Part shown: positions 1 through 6,505 of the stretch, one piece after another
How positions within the stretch are numbered: the first letter of the stretch is position 1
Layout: each line of letters opens with the position of its first letter
NCBI GenBank assembly: GCA_020216805.1
Contig: JAIWNN010000098.1
Coordinates: 1-10,000 of the forward strand
DNA: 10,000 nt
Origin: Desulfarculus sp.
GTDB taxonomy: Bacteria; Desulfobacterota; Desulfarculia; Desulfarculales; Desulfarculaceae
Direction of reading: 5' to 3'
Program-made: the position numbers and the translations under genes
Notes under the pieces: generated by a model
Seen by the model: only the letters and a program-made list of their open reading frames with translations
The model's database searches: none
Told to the model about the DNA's origin: nothing

Positions 1-984
1 TGGGGCGTGGCCGGCATGATCACCCTGATCCTGGTGGTCTTCGGCCTGGTGGTGGGGCTGACCCGCCCCTTGGAGCGGGTGCTCAAGGCCTCGCGCCGCC
101 TGGCCCAGGGCGATCTCACCACCCAGGTCAGCGACGTTCCCCCGGGCGACGAGATCGGCGACCTGGCCGCCACTTTCAACAACATGGTCCGCGAGCTCAA
201 TCGCTACGTGACCGAGCTGACCGCCACCACCAAGGAGAAGGCCCGCATCCAGAGCGAACTGGACCTGGCCCGCCAGATTCAGCAGTCGGTCCTGCCCCGC
301 ATCTACCCCCCCTTCCCGGACCGGATGGAGTTCGACCTCTTCGCCCGCACCCTGCCCGCCCGCGAGGTGGGCGGCGATTTCTACGACTTCTTCTTCGTGG
401 ACAAGGACCACCTGGGCCTGGTGGTGGCCGATGTCTCGGGCAAGGGGGTGCCGGCAGCCTTGTTCATGACCGTCGCCCGCACCCTGATCAAGAACTCCGG
501 CATCCATCACGCCGACCCGGTGCGCGCCCTGTCCGAGGTCAACGCCGAGATCGTGCCGGACAACGAGATGTGCATGTTCGTGACCGTCTTCTACGGAGTC
601 TACGAGCTGAGCACCGGCATCTTGCGCTTCGTGAGCGCGGGCCATCCCGCGCCGCTCCTTCGCCGGGCCGACGGTTCCACCACCCAGCTGCCCAAGCTCA
701 GGGGCATGGCCCTGGGCATCATGGACGATCTCGACTTGGAGGTGGGCGAGGTCCGGCTGGAGGTGGGCGACAGCCTGCTGGCCTTCACCGATGGCCTGGA
801 CGAGGCGGTCAATCACCAGGACGAGATGTTCGGCATCGAGCGCGCGTCCCAGTGGTTGTCGCGCACCCAGCCGGACAGCGCTCCGGTGCTGCTGGACGGG
901 CTGATCGACTACTGGAAGCAATTCACCGGGGACTTGGACCAGTTCGACGACCTGACCCTGCTCACCTTCCGCCGTCGCCAATAA
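1..984 (+). CDS. HAMP-SpoIIE/RsbU-type PP2C serine phosphatase, 5' truncated by window edge
   Basis: The gene is already open at base 1, so the N-terminus, probably a first membrane helix and a periplasmic sensor, lies outside. Numbering residues from the GTG at base 7: a membrane helix covers about 4-18, a HAMP linker about 19-70 (TRPLERVLKASRRLAQGDL, then DEIGDLAATFNNM), a short coiled coil about 70-90, and a PP2C-type phosphatase domain about 90-325. Phosphatase signatures are ARQIQQSVLP (88-97), GGDFYDFF with D124, ADVSGKGVPAA with D142, SAGHPAPLL, AFTDGLDEA with D262, and a terminal DDLTLL (D314/D315); these Asp residues are the usual metal ligands. Proteins of this kind dephosphorylate an anti-sigma-factor antagonist in partner-switching signalling; no such partner is visible here. 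A CDF-like gene follows after 28 bases and may be co-transcribed. Family assignment is secure; signal and target are unknown. Confidence 0.93.
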   Translation, partial: WGVAGMITLILVVFGLVVGLTRPLERVLKASRRLAQGDLTTQVSDVPPGDEIGDLAATFNNMVRELNRYVTELTATTKEKARIQSELDLARQIQQSVLPRIYPPFPDRMEFDLFARTLPAREVGGDFYDFFFVDKDHLGLVVADVSGKGVPAALFMTVARTLIKNSGIHHADPVRALSEVNAEIVPDNEMCMFVTVFYGVYELSTGILRFVSAGHPAPLLRRADGSTTQLPKLRGMALGIMDDLDLEVGEVRLEVGDSLLAFTDGLDEAVNHQDEMFGIERASQWLSRTQPDSAPVLLDGLIDYWKQFTGDLDQFDDLTLLTFRRRQ

Positions 985-1012
985 TCAATTCAATCAAGAG
1001 AGAGTCTGCGCC

Positions 1013-1912
1013 ATGTCGGGAGTGCATGGGGGCGCCAAGGCGGTGTCCAAGGAAGAAGCGGCTAAATCGGGCGTTTACGCTGGTCTGCTGGACGTGTTGG
1101 TGGCCGGCGTGGCCCTGTCGCTGGCCGACTCGGTGGTGGTGTTGGCCGACTTCATGAAGACCAGCCTGGAATTCGCGGCGGTGTTCCTGTCCTGGCTGGC
1201 CCTGAAGCGGGTGGCCCGGGGCGGCGTCCAGTATGAATACGGCCTGGACAAGCTGGAGAACCTCTCCGGCCTGGTGGTGGCCCTCTTGATGGTCATCTGC
1301 CTGATCAGCATCGGCGCCGGGGCCATCATCAACATTCTGGAGCCGGAGCCGGTGACGGGCGTGGGGGTCTACATCTGCATGGCGGCCCAGGTGGTCTTTG
1401 GCGCCATCAATTGGCGGGTCTATCGCCAGGTCCGGCAACAGGCCAAGGCCTCGCCCTTGGCCGCCAGCCAGGCCCGGTTGTTCCTGACCCGTCTGTTGGG
1501 CAACGCCTTTGTGCTGGTGGCGCTAAGCCTGAGCCTCTCCCTGCATGATTACGAATGGGCCCATTACATCGATCCGGTGGCCTCGCTCTTGATCGTGGTC
1601 GCGATCCTGCTGGCGGCGGTGGGGGTCTTGAGGAACTCGGTCTTCGACCTGCTGGACCGCTCCCTGGAGGAGGACGAACAACTGCGCATCCTGGCGGCCC
1701 TGGTCAAGCACTACCACGATTTCGACAACCTGCACGGCATCCGCACCCGCCGGGCCGGGGGGCGCACCTTCATCGAGGTCTTCCTGGAGTTCAACCCCAA
1801 CCTGACCATGGGGATGGTGCAGGCCACCGTCAAGGATCTGCAAACCCACCTGGAGCAGGCGGTTCCGGGCGCCCATGTCACCATCGGCCTGGCCGACCAG
1901 CGGGTGGTCTGA
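1013..1912 (+). CDS. Cation-diffusion-facilitator (CDF) family homologue lacking canonical metal ligands
   Basis: A 299-residue inner-membrane protein with CDF architecture: about six hydrophobic helices (roughly 21-220) and a cytoplasmic C-terminal domain (221-299). Family landmarks are the TM3 start YGLDKLENLSGLV, DPVASLLIV (TM6), LLDRSLEEDEQ at the domain junction, and GIRTRRAGG in the tail. Aligned by eye to YiiP, the transport-site Asp/His residues are changed: TM2 D45 and D49 correspond to K49 and E53, TM5 H153 and D157 to R155 and T159. The loop-site His (H75) is L78, and tail ligands H248, H261 and H283 become F257, Q270 and G292; only H241 (H232) remains. It may therefore be a non-transporting or altered-substrate CDF, or a subunit of a heterodimer. 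Start: ATG preceded by a purine-rich AAGAGAGAG about 10 bases upstream. The fold assignment is good; the function is open. Confidence 0.85.
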   Translation: MSGVHGGAKAVSKEEAAKSGVYAGLLDVLVAGVALSLADSVVVLADFMKTSLEFAAVFLSWLALKRVARGGVQYEYGLDKLENLSGLVVALLMVICLISIGAGAIINILEPEPVTGVGVYICMAAQVVFGAINWRVYRQVRQQAKASPLAASQARLFLTRLLGNAFVLVALSLSLSLHDYEWAHYIDPVASLLIVVAILLAAVGVLRNSVFDLLDRSLEEDEQLRILAALVKHYHDFDNLHGIRTRRAGGRTFIEVFLEFNPNLTMGMVQATVKDLQTHLEQAVPGAHVTIGLADQRVV

Positions 1913-1921
1913 ACCACCCGC
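1900..1921. terminator. Perfect 9-bp hairpin filling the gap between convergent genes
   Basis: Bases 1900-1908 (GCGGGTGGT) pair perfectly with 1913-1921 (ACCACCCGC) around a CTGA loop. The loop contains the TGA stop of the CDF-like gene, and the right arm ends one base before the TAG stop of the convergent ABC ATPase gene. It occupies the entire 9-base intergenic space. No T-run follows on either strand, so it is not a classical intrinsic terminator; it could act as a bidirectional 3'-end stabiliser or Rho-assisted terminator. The structure is directly visible; the role is inferred. Confidence 0.45.
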
Positions 1922-2626
1922 CTAGCCGGCGCAGACCGCGGCCAGGTCCGTCCGGCCGTCGGATTCCAACCGACCGTCGCGCATCCGCAGCAAGCGTGAG
2001 GCGTAGCCAGCGCATTCCGGGCTGTGGGTCACCATGATCACGGTCATTCCCTCCCGGGCCAGGGAGGCGATCAGACCCATCACCTCGGCGCTGGTGGCGG
2101 CGTCCAGGTTGCCGGTGGGTTCGTCGGCCAAGAGGATCGGCGGCCGGTTGACCAGGGCCCGGGCCACGGCCGCCCGCTCCTGCTCGCCGCCGGAGACCTG
2201 GTTGGGCAGACGGGTCAGTTTGTCGCTCAGGCCCACCCGGCTTAAGGCCTCGGCGGCCATCTCGCGCTTGGCCCTGGCGGCCAGGCGCTGGGTGGCCAGG
2301 GGCAGCATCACGTTCTCCTGGAGGCTCAGGTAGGGCACCAGGTTGAAGCTCTGGAAGACGAAGCCCAGGTACTCGCGGCGGAAGTCCGCCCGCTGGTCGC
2401 TGGTCAACTGGTAGATGTCGATGCCGTCCACCAGGAACGCCCCCCGGCTGGGGCTGTTGAGCGCCCCCAGGATGGAGAGCAGGGTGGACTTGCCCGAGCC
2501 GGAGGGGCCCATCACGGCCACGAACTCGCCCTTGTCGATGCTGAAATCCACGCCCTGCAAGGCGGTCATGGCCGCCTCGCCCGCGCCATAGGTCTTGGCC
2601 AGGTCCTGGCCGATGATGAAACTCAT
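1922..2626 (-). CDS. ABC transporter ATP-binding protein (LolD/MacB-type)
   Basis: A 234-residue ATPase of the family that energises MacB/FtsX-like permeases. Motifs in order: an aromatic A-loop region near the N-terminus (KTYGAGE), Walker [10 protein letters not shown] (40-48), Q-loop [20 protein letters not shown], signature [15 protein letters not shown], Walker [13 protein letters not shown], and H-loop VTHS. Length is normal for the family. It lies in the same orientation as the permease ending at 2778 but is separated by 151 bases that contain a strong hairpin, so expression may be partly uncoupled. Start: ATG at 2626, with GGCGAGAAAGA just upstream as a modest ribosome site. Most likely it hydrolyses ATP for the adjacent permease; the substrate cannot be deduced from the ATPase itself. 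Confidence 0.93.
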   Translation of the reverse strand: MSFIIGQDLAKTYGAGEAAMTALQGVDFSIDKGEFVAVMGPSGSGKSTLLSILGALNSPSRGAFLVDGIDIYQLTSDQRADFRREYLGFVFQSFNLVPYLSLQENVMLPLATQRLAARAKREMAAEALSRVGLSDKLTRLPNQVSGGEQERAAVARALVNRPPILLADEPTGNLDAATSAEVMGLIASLAREGMTVIMVTHSPECAGYASRLLRMRDGRLESDGRTDLAAVCAG

Positions 2627-2710
2627 GTCTTTCTCGCCTTTCCGGCTATGCCGCGGGGAGCGGCTTCTTGTCTTTCGTCCCCATTGCGCCTTTCTTTTTG
2701 GAAGGGGGTC

Positions 2711-2757
2711 CGGGGGAAACCTTTTTCTTTGGGCACCAAAGAAAAAGGTTTCCCCCG
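2711..2757. repeat. 22-bp perfect inverted repeat with 3-base loop between permease and ATPase genes
   Basis: Bases 2711-2732 and 2736-2757 are exact reverse complements around a GCA loop. Each arm runs from a G5/C5 block at the base through an A3/T3 and a T5/A5 tract. The flanks (GGAAGGGGGTC on the left, TCCTTCCCCCTCC on the right) are partly complementary and could lengthen the stem. A second small hairpin, GCCGC/GCGGC (2650-2664), lies nearer the ATPase start. No separate T-run follows in either direction. The rest of the 2627-2777 gap shows no gene. Possible roles are an attenuator or RNA-stability element setting the permease:ATPase ratio, or a copy of a dispersed palindromic repeat. The structure is certain; the function is not. 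Confidence 0.85.
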
Positions 2758-2777
2758 TCCTTCCCCCTCCCCCTTCC

Positions 2778-3935
2778 CTACAGCGTCCGCAGGGCCTCGT
2801 GGGGGTCCAGGCGGGCGGCCATGAGGGCGGGGTAGAGGCTGGCCAGGAGCCCCACGGCCAGGGAGAGCAGGATGGCCCCGCCGGCCAGCCAGGGGTTGAG
2901 CGCCACCGCGCCGCCGTGGGATTCGCTAAAGAGCGGCAGGGCCACCTGGGCCCCGGCCAGGCCCAGACCCAGACCGATGACCCCGGCGGCCAGGGATACG
3001 ATCCCCGCCTCCAGCAGCACCACCCGCATCACGTGGCCCCGGCGGAAGCCGATGGCCCGGAAGATGCCGATCTCGGCGGTGCGCTCCTTGACGCTGGCCA
3101 TCATGGTCACCAGCACCACCAGGCTGCCCACCAGGGCCACCAGGGCCGAGACGCCCAGTCCGAAGCGCTGGAAGTGGCCGATGGCCTCCATGCGGCCCTT
3201 GACCACCGACTGGATGGCCACCACCTTGGCCTCGGGCAGCTTTTCGCCGATTTGGTTGACCATGTCGTCCACCGGGCAGTCCTTGCACAGGGCGGCCACC
3301 TCGATCATGGAGACCAGGCCGACCTTGCCCAGGAGCTCCTGGGCGGTGGTCAGGCGGGAGAAGACCAGGCCGTCGTCCTGGCTGCCGGTGGGCTCCAGGA
3401 CGGCGCGCACCTCGAGCCGGCGGTCCTTGACGGTCAGGCTGTCGCCGGCCTGGAGGTTCAGGATCCGGGCCGCCTCGGAGCCCAGCAGGACCTGGTCCGC
3501 TCCGGGCTCGCCGCCCGCATAACTCCACCAGGGCTTGAGGATGGGCAGGGCGGCGAAGTCCACCCCGGCCAGGAGGGCCTCGCGGCCAGCGACCTGGATC
3601 ACTCCCAGGACCATGGGCCCCACCGCGGCCAGGTTGCCGGCGTTCTTGATCTGGTGGATCAGGGCCAGCTCGGACTGCCTGATCTCGTTGGTCTGGAAGG
3701 AGAACCCGCCCAGGCTCAGGCCCTCGTAGGAGAGGGAGAGGGACTCGGTGCGCGGGGTGACCAGGATGTTGGCCCCGTACTTCTCCAGCTTGTGGTTGAT
3801 CTCGTGGGTCAGGGCCTCGGTCAGCGCCAACATGGCCACCAGGGTGGCCACGCCGATGACCAGGCCGGCCAGCACGAAGCCGGCCTTGGCCTTGCGCCGC
3901 CGCAGGTTCAACAGGGCGATGTCCTTGAGGGTCAT
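2778..3935 (-). CDS. MacB/FtsX-like ABC transporter permease with periplasmic CxxC
   Basis: A 385-residue permease with the MacB layout: TM1 about 17-40, a large periplasmic MacB_PCD-like domain (about 41-258), then three helices in an FtsX-type domain (about 259-280, 307-335, 348-372). The cytoplasmic coupling segment is VKERTAEIGIFRAIGFRR (about 282-299), a strong family signature. A CKDC motif (C217, C220) followed by PVDD lies in the periplasmic domain and is unusual for generic LolC/MacB permeases. From memory, similar Cys motifs occur in permeases beside DUF2318 genes. It sits 24 bases downstream of the DUF2318 gene, with GGGGAGG (complement of 3946-3952) as a good ribosome site. It probably forms the membrane half of a transporter with the ATPase at 1922-2626. 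Fold is confident; substrate, possibly iron or another redox metal, is inferred from context only. Confidence 0.9.
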   Translation of the reverse strand: MTLKDIALLNLRRRKAKAGFVLAGLVIGVATLVAMLALTEALTHEINHKLEKYGANILVTPRTESLSLSYEGLSLGGFSFQTNEIRQSELALIHQIKNAGNLAAVGPMVLGVIQVAGREALLAGVDFAALPILKPWWSYAGGEPGADQVLLGSEAARILNLQAGDSLTVKDRRLEVRAVLEPTGSQDDGLVFSRLTTAQELLGKVGLVSMIEVAALCKDCPVDDMVNQIGEKLPEAKVVAIQSVVKGRMEAIGHFQRFGLGVSALVALVGSLVVLVTMMASVKERTAEIGIFRAIGFRRGHVMRVVLLEAGIVSLAAGVIGLGLGLAGAQVALPLFSESHGGAVALNPWLAGGAILLSLAVGLLASLYPALMAARLDPHEALRTL

Positions 3936-3959
3936 GGCGTCACGGCCTCCCCGCCGGGA

Positions 3960-4532
3960 TTAGGGCTGCTTGAAATTGAAATAGGCGCGGCCTTCCAGGA
4001 TGTCCTGGACCTTGATCACCAGGCGGTCGCCCTGGATGGTGCGGGCCAGGGGAGCGGGGTTGCAGCCGCCCTTGACCTCGTTGACCTTGACCGAGGCGAA
4101 ACGCCGGCCGCAGTTGTTGCAGACCATGAAGTCGCCGTCCTGGCTGTAGCCCTTGTTGGCCCGCCAGCAGACGTCGCAGGCGTCGAAGGCGGCCCGGACC
4201 ACGCCGTCGGAGCTTTTGAGGACGAAGTAGCGCACCACGATGCCGTCCGGGGTCTGATGCTTGAAATACTTGGCCTTGCCGTCGGCGAAGTCGGAGAGCT
4301 TGTAGCTGACCTCGTCCTGGCCGGCGGCGGCCGCGGCAACGGCCGGGGCCGGGTTGGCGGCGTGGCTGGCCGGCGCGCCCTTCATCAGGTGGATCCCGCC
4401 CACCGCCAAAAGGGCGGCCAGGCCCAGGGCGGCGTAGAGGCCGGTGCGGGAGCGGCGGGCCGGGGCGGGGTTCATGACAACGGCCTTGGGGGCCGGTTTG
4501 ACCTCGGGAGTGGAAACCGAGTCTTTGGCCAT
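3960..4532 (-). CDS. DUF2318 (Fe-S-containing-like) membrane-anchored Cys-rich protein
   Basis: A 190-residue protein with a 30-residue Pro/Ala/Lys-rich N-terminus, one membrane helix (about 31-49), an Ala-rich linker, and a C-terminal DUF2318 domain (about 72-190). Five cysteines form the family pattern: DACDVCW (C119, C122), CNNCGRRF (C138, C141) and GGCNP (C157). Family members are annotated as iron-sulfur or metal-binding and occur in iron-uptake clusters, for example Campylobacter p19-type loci, with MacB-like permeases and an ATPase. Many relatives carry the domain on a multi-helix membrane protein; here it is single-pass, with the domain presumably periplasmic. First gene of the block DUF2318-permease-ATPase. 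Start: ATG at 4532 with AGGAGG (complement of 4539-4544) six bases upstream, which is decisive. The biochemical role is unproven. Confidence 0.88.
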   Translation of the reverse strand: MAKDSVSTPEVKPAPKAVVMNPAPARRSRTGLYAALGLAALLAVGGIHLMKGAPASHAANPAPAVAAAAAGQDEVSYKLSDFADGKAKYFKHQTPDGIVVRYFVLKSSDGVVRAAFDACDVCWRANKGYSQDGDFMVCNNCGRRFASVKVNEVKGGCNPAPLARTIQGDRLVIKVQDILEGRAYFNFKQP

Positions 4533-4558
4533 GGAAAGCCTCCTGTATGGCTAACGGT

Positions 4559-4588
4559 GTTATCCTCGCGTCCTGGCTGGAGGGCCAA
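4559..4588 (-). promoter_or_regulatory. Candidate promoter for the DUF2318-ABC block
   Basis: On the minus strand, TTGGCC (complement of 4583-4588) and GATAAC (complement of 4559-4564) are separated by 18 bases, each matching sigma70 consensus at four of six positions, ending about 27 bases before the ATG. The rest of 4533-4706 (174 bases) contains short GC palindromes but no gene and no T-tailed terminator for the small gene ending at 4707. Read-through from upstream is possible. Weak call. Confidence 0.3.
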
Positions 4589-4706
4589 GGCGTGGTTATG
4601 CATAGCGATTGGGCACAGAATCAGCGGACGGCCGGGGCCGCCGGGCTTGGGCATGGTCCCCGCGCACGCCGGCAAGCGGCGCGAAAGACCTACAAACTAG
4701 GCGTGA

Positions 4707-5144
4707 TTAAATGCGCAGGACCGCCAGGCGCAGGTAACGGGCCTGGGGTGGGGGGTCGGGGTTGCGCCGGGGCGCGGTCAGGTGCGGGGTCGGTTGGGCC
4801 TCGGCCCGGACCAGGGCGGTCGGGGTGATGACCGGGGCCTCGGGCCAGACCGGGGCGGCCAGCAGCGCGCTCTGGCCGGGGCTGACCGGGGCGGCCTGCA
4901 CCCGGCAGGGGGCGTCCTCCGGGCAGGCGCAGCCGGCGGCCTCCATGCCCTGGGCCATGCCGGCCGCCATGCCCTTGGCCATGGCCCCGCAGCAGCCGCC
5001 GGCTTTGACCGGCTGGGCCTTGACCCTCGGGGAGGGGACCGGGCCCCAGTCCTGAACCAGGCCGGCCAAGGCCCCGCCCCCGCCGGCCAGCAGGGGCAGC
5101 AGGAGGATCAGGCAGAGCAGGCGGCGCAGAAACGGTCCGGGCAC
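4707..5144 (-). CDS. Small exported Cys/Met-rich hypothetical protein
   Basis: I do not recognise a named family. From the GTG at 5144 the product is 145 residues: MPGPFLRR, then a hydrophobic core LLCLILLLPLLA and GGGGALA, a convincing Sec signal peptide ending near residue 27. The mature part has CC (51-52), then methionines at 55, 59, 63 and 67, then CACPEDAPC (C72, C74, C80). The remainder is Pro/Ala-rich and ends PPPQARYLRLAVLRI, which is reminiscent, from memory only, of small copper-related secreted proteins ending in a proline-rich hydrophobic tail. Cys/Met clustering suggests soft-metal (Cu/Ag) or redox binding in the periplasm. An in-frame GTG at 5186 would add 14 residues but lies upstream of a good -10 box, so the later start is preferred, although its ribosome site (GGGA) is weak. 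The metal role is an inference. Confidence 0.65.
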   Translation of the reverse strand: MPGPFLRRLLCLILLLPLLAGGGGALAGLVQDWGPVPSPRVKAQPVKAGGCCGAMAKGMAAGMAQGMEAAGCACPEDAPCRVQAAPVSPGQSALLAAPVWPEAPVITPTALVRAEAQPTPHLTAPRRNPDPPPQARYLRLAVLRI

Positions 5145-5176
5145 GGGCGCATCCCAGCGAGGGTTGATTATCGCTG

Positions 5177-5205
5177 AAGATAGCACCGCGCCCGGGGGTC
5201 GTCAA
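5177..5205 (-). promoter_or_regulatory. Sigma70-type promoter for the Cys/Met-rich gene
   Basis: On the minus strand, TTGACG (complement of 5200-5205) and TATCTT (complement of 5177-5182) are spaced by exactly 17 bases (5 of 6 and 4 of 6 matches). Transcription would begin near 5170, leaving a leader of about 26 bases before the GTG at 5144. It lies just downstream of the aminotransferase stop codon, so the small gene can be expressed independently of that gene. Confidence 0.6.
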
Positions 5206-5220
5206 CCATGCCTATCGACT

Positions 5221-6390
5221 TTATCGGGAATATACTTCCTTCAGGTAATGCTCCAGCCGCCGCAGGCCCTCGCTGATGTTCTCCAGGCTGTTGCAGTAGG
5301 AGAAGCGCAGGAAGCCGTGCCCGCCGGGTCCGAAGTCCCGGCCCGGGGTGACCGCCACCCCGGCCTTTTCCAGGATGTCGAAGGCCAGGCGGTAGTCGTC
5401 CGGGTCCAGGTGGGCGCAGCTGGTGAGCAGGTAGAAGGCCCCTTGGGGGGTGACCGGGATGGAGAAGCCCAGCCGGCGCAGGCCGTCGACGATGTGCAAC
5501 CGGCGGGCGTTGTAGCGCCCCACCATGCGCTCCACCTCCTTCTGGCACTGGGTCAGGGCGGCGATGCCGGCCCACTGGGCCATGGAGGGCGCGCAGATGG
5601 CGAAGTTCTGGTGCATCTTCTGCAGCGGCCGCAGGTAGTGGGGCGGCACGATCAGGTAGCCCAGCCGCCAGCCGGTCATGGCGTAGAGCTTGCTGAAGCC
5701 GCCCAGGACGAAGGCGCGGTCGGTGTACTCCAGAATGGTGTGCTCCTCGCCCTCGTAGGTCAGGCCGTGGTAGATCTCGTCGCTGATCACATAGGGCGGG
5801 CCGGGCCGGCCCGGGGCCAGCGCGGCGATGGCGGCCATGCGCTCGGCGGTCAGGAGCTGGCCGGTGGGGTTGGCCGGGCTGTTGATCACCACCGCCTTGG
5901 TGCGGGGGCCGAGGCGCCTTTGGATCTCCTCGGGCCGGTACTGGAAGGCGTCTTCCTCGGCCACCGGCACATAGACCGGCGTTCCGCCGCAGAAGCTGAC
6001 GAAGTTGGGATAGCAGGCGTAGCAGGGGTCGGAGAGGATGATCTCGTCGCCGGCTTCCAGCAGGGCCGCGAACATCAGCAGCATGCCCGGGCTGGTGCCG
6101 GCGGTGACCAGCACCCGCTCCGGGTCCACCTCCACCCCGTAGCGGGCGCGGTAATGGTCGGCGATGGCCTGGCGCAGGGGCTTGATGCCCAGCGAGTGGG
6201 TGTAGTGGGTCTGACCCTGGGCCAGGGCCTGGGCGGCGGCCGCCTTGATGGGCTCGGGGGTGTCGAAATCCGGCTCGCCCACCTCCAGGTGGATGATGGA
6301 GCGCCCCTGGGCCTGGAGCTCCTGGGCCCGCTCCAGTACGTCCATCACGATGAAGGGGGGAATGTCTATCGCCCGTTTGCTGATGCCCAT
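5221..6390 (-). CDS. Class I/II pyridoxal-phosphate aminotransferase (aspartate aminotransferase-like)
   Basis: A 389-residue fold-type I PLP enzyme, normal length for the family. Numbering from the ATG at 6390: EVGEPDFDTPEPI near 36-48, cofactor-site NSPANPTG (N174), SDEIYHGLTY (D204 for the pyridine nitrogen, Y207), Schiff-base lysine in GGFSKLYAMTGWRLGYL (K234), and carboxylate-binding Arg in GFLRFSYCNS (R362). It transfers the amino group between an amino acid and a 2-oxo acid; exact substrates (Asp, Ala, aromatic or branched-chain) cannot be read from sequence. It lies downstream of hisG but is separated by a strong terminator, so it is not an obvious hisC of that operon. Start: ATG at 6390 with GAGGTG five bases upstream is preferred to a GTG two codons earlier, which would overlap that site. 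Confidence 0.93.
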   Translation of the reverse strand: MGISKRAIDIPPFIVMDVLERAQELQAQGRSIIHLEVGEPDFDTPEPIKAAAAQALAQGQTHYTHSLGIKPLRQAIADHYRARYGVEVDPERVLVTAGTSPGMLLMFAALLEAGDEIILSDPCYACYPNFVSFCGGTPVYVPVAEEDAFQYRPEEIQRRLGPRTKAVVINSPANPTGQLLTAERMAAIAALAPGRPGPPYVISDEIYHGLTYEGEEHTILEYTDRAFVLGGFSKLYAMTGWRLGYLIVPPHYLRPLQKMHQNFAICAPSMAQWAGIAALTQCQKEVERMVGRYNARRLHIVDGLRRLGFSIPVTPQGAFYLLTSCAHLDPDDYRLAFDILEKAGVAVTPGRDFGPGGHGFLRFSYCNSLENISEGLRRLEHYLKEVYSR

Positions 6391-6505
6391 GACCACACCT
6401 CGTCGTTGGCGGATGGGTCCGGCCTCCCCGGCCGTCCCCGGTCAAGCGCCCGGTCCATTCCGGGCTTTCCTATTTTGCATCAACCCGGCCCCTGGGCGGC
6501 CGGAC

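Noticed and set aside
2595..4700. 701-codon open frame on the + strand opposite the ABC/DUF2318 genes
   Set aside because: It runs antisense through three recognisable genes, is dominated by Gly, Gln, His, Ala, Val and Asp, and shows no domain, signal or ribosome site. This is the usual high-GC shadow of third-position G/C bias.
4690..5205. 171-codon alternative frame over the small Cys/Met-rich gene
   Set aside because: Gly/Pro/Arg-rich with no hydrophobic segment, whereas the chosen frame has a convincing signal peptide and ordered Cys/Met spacing.
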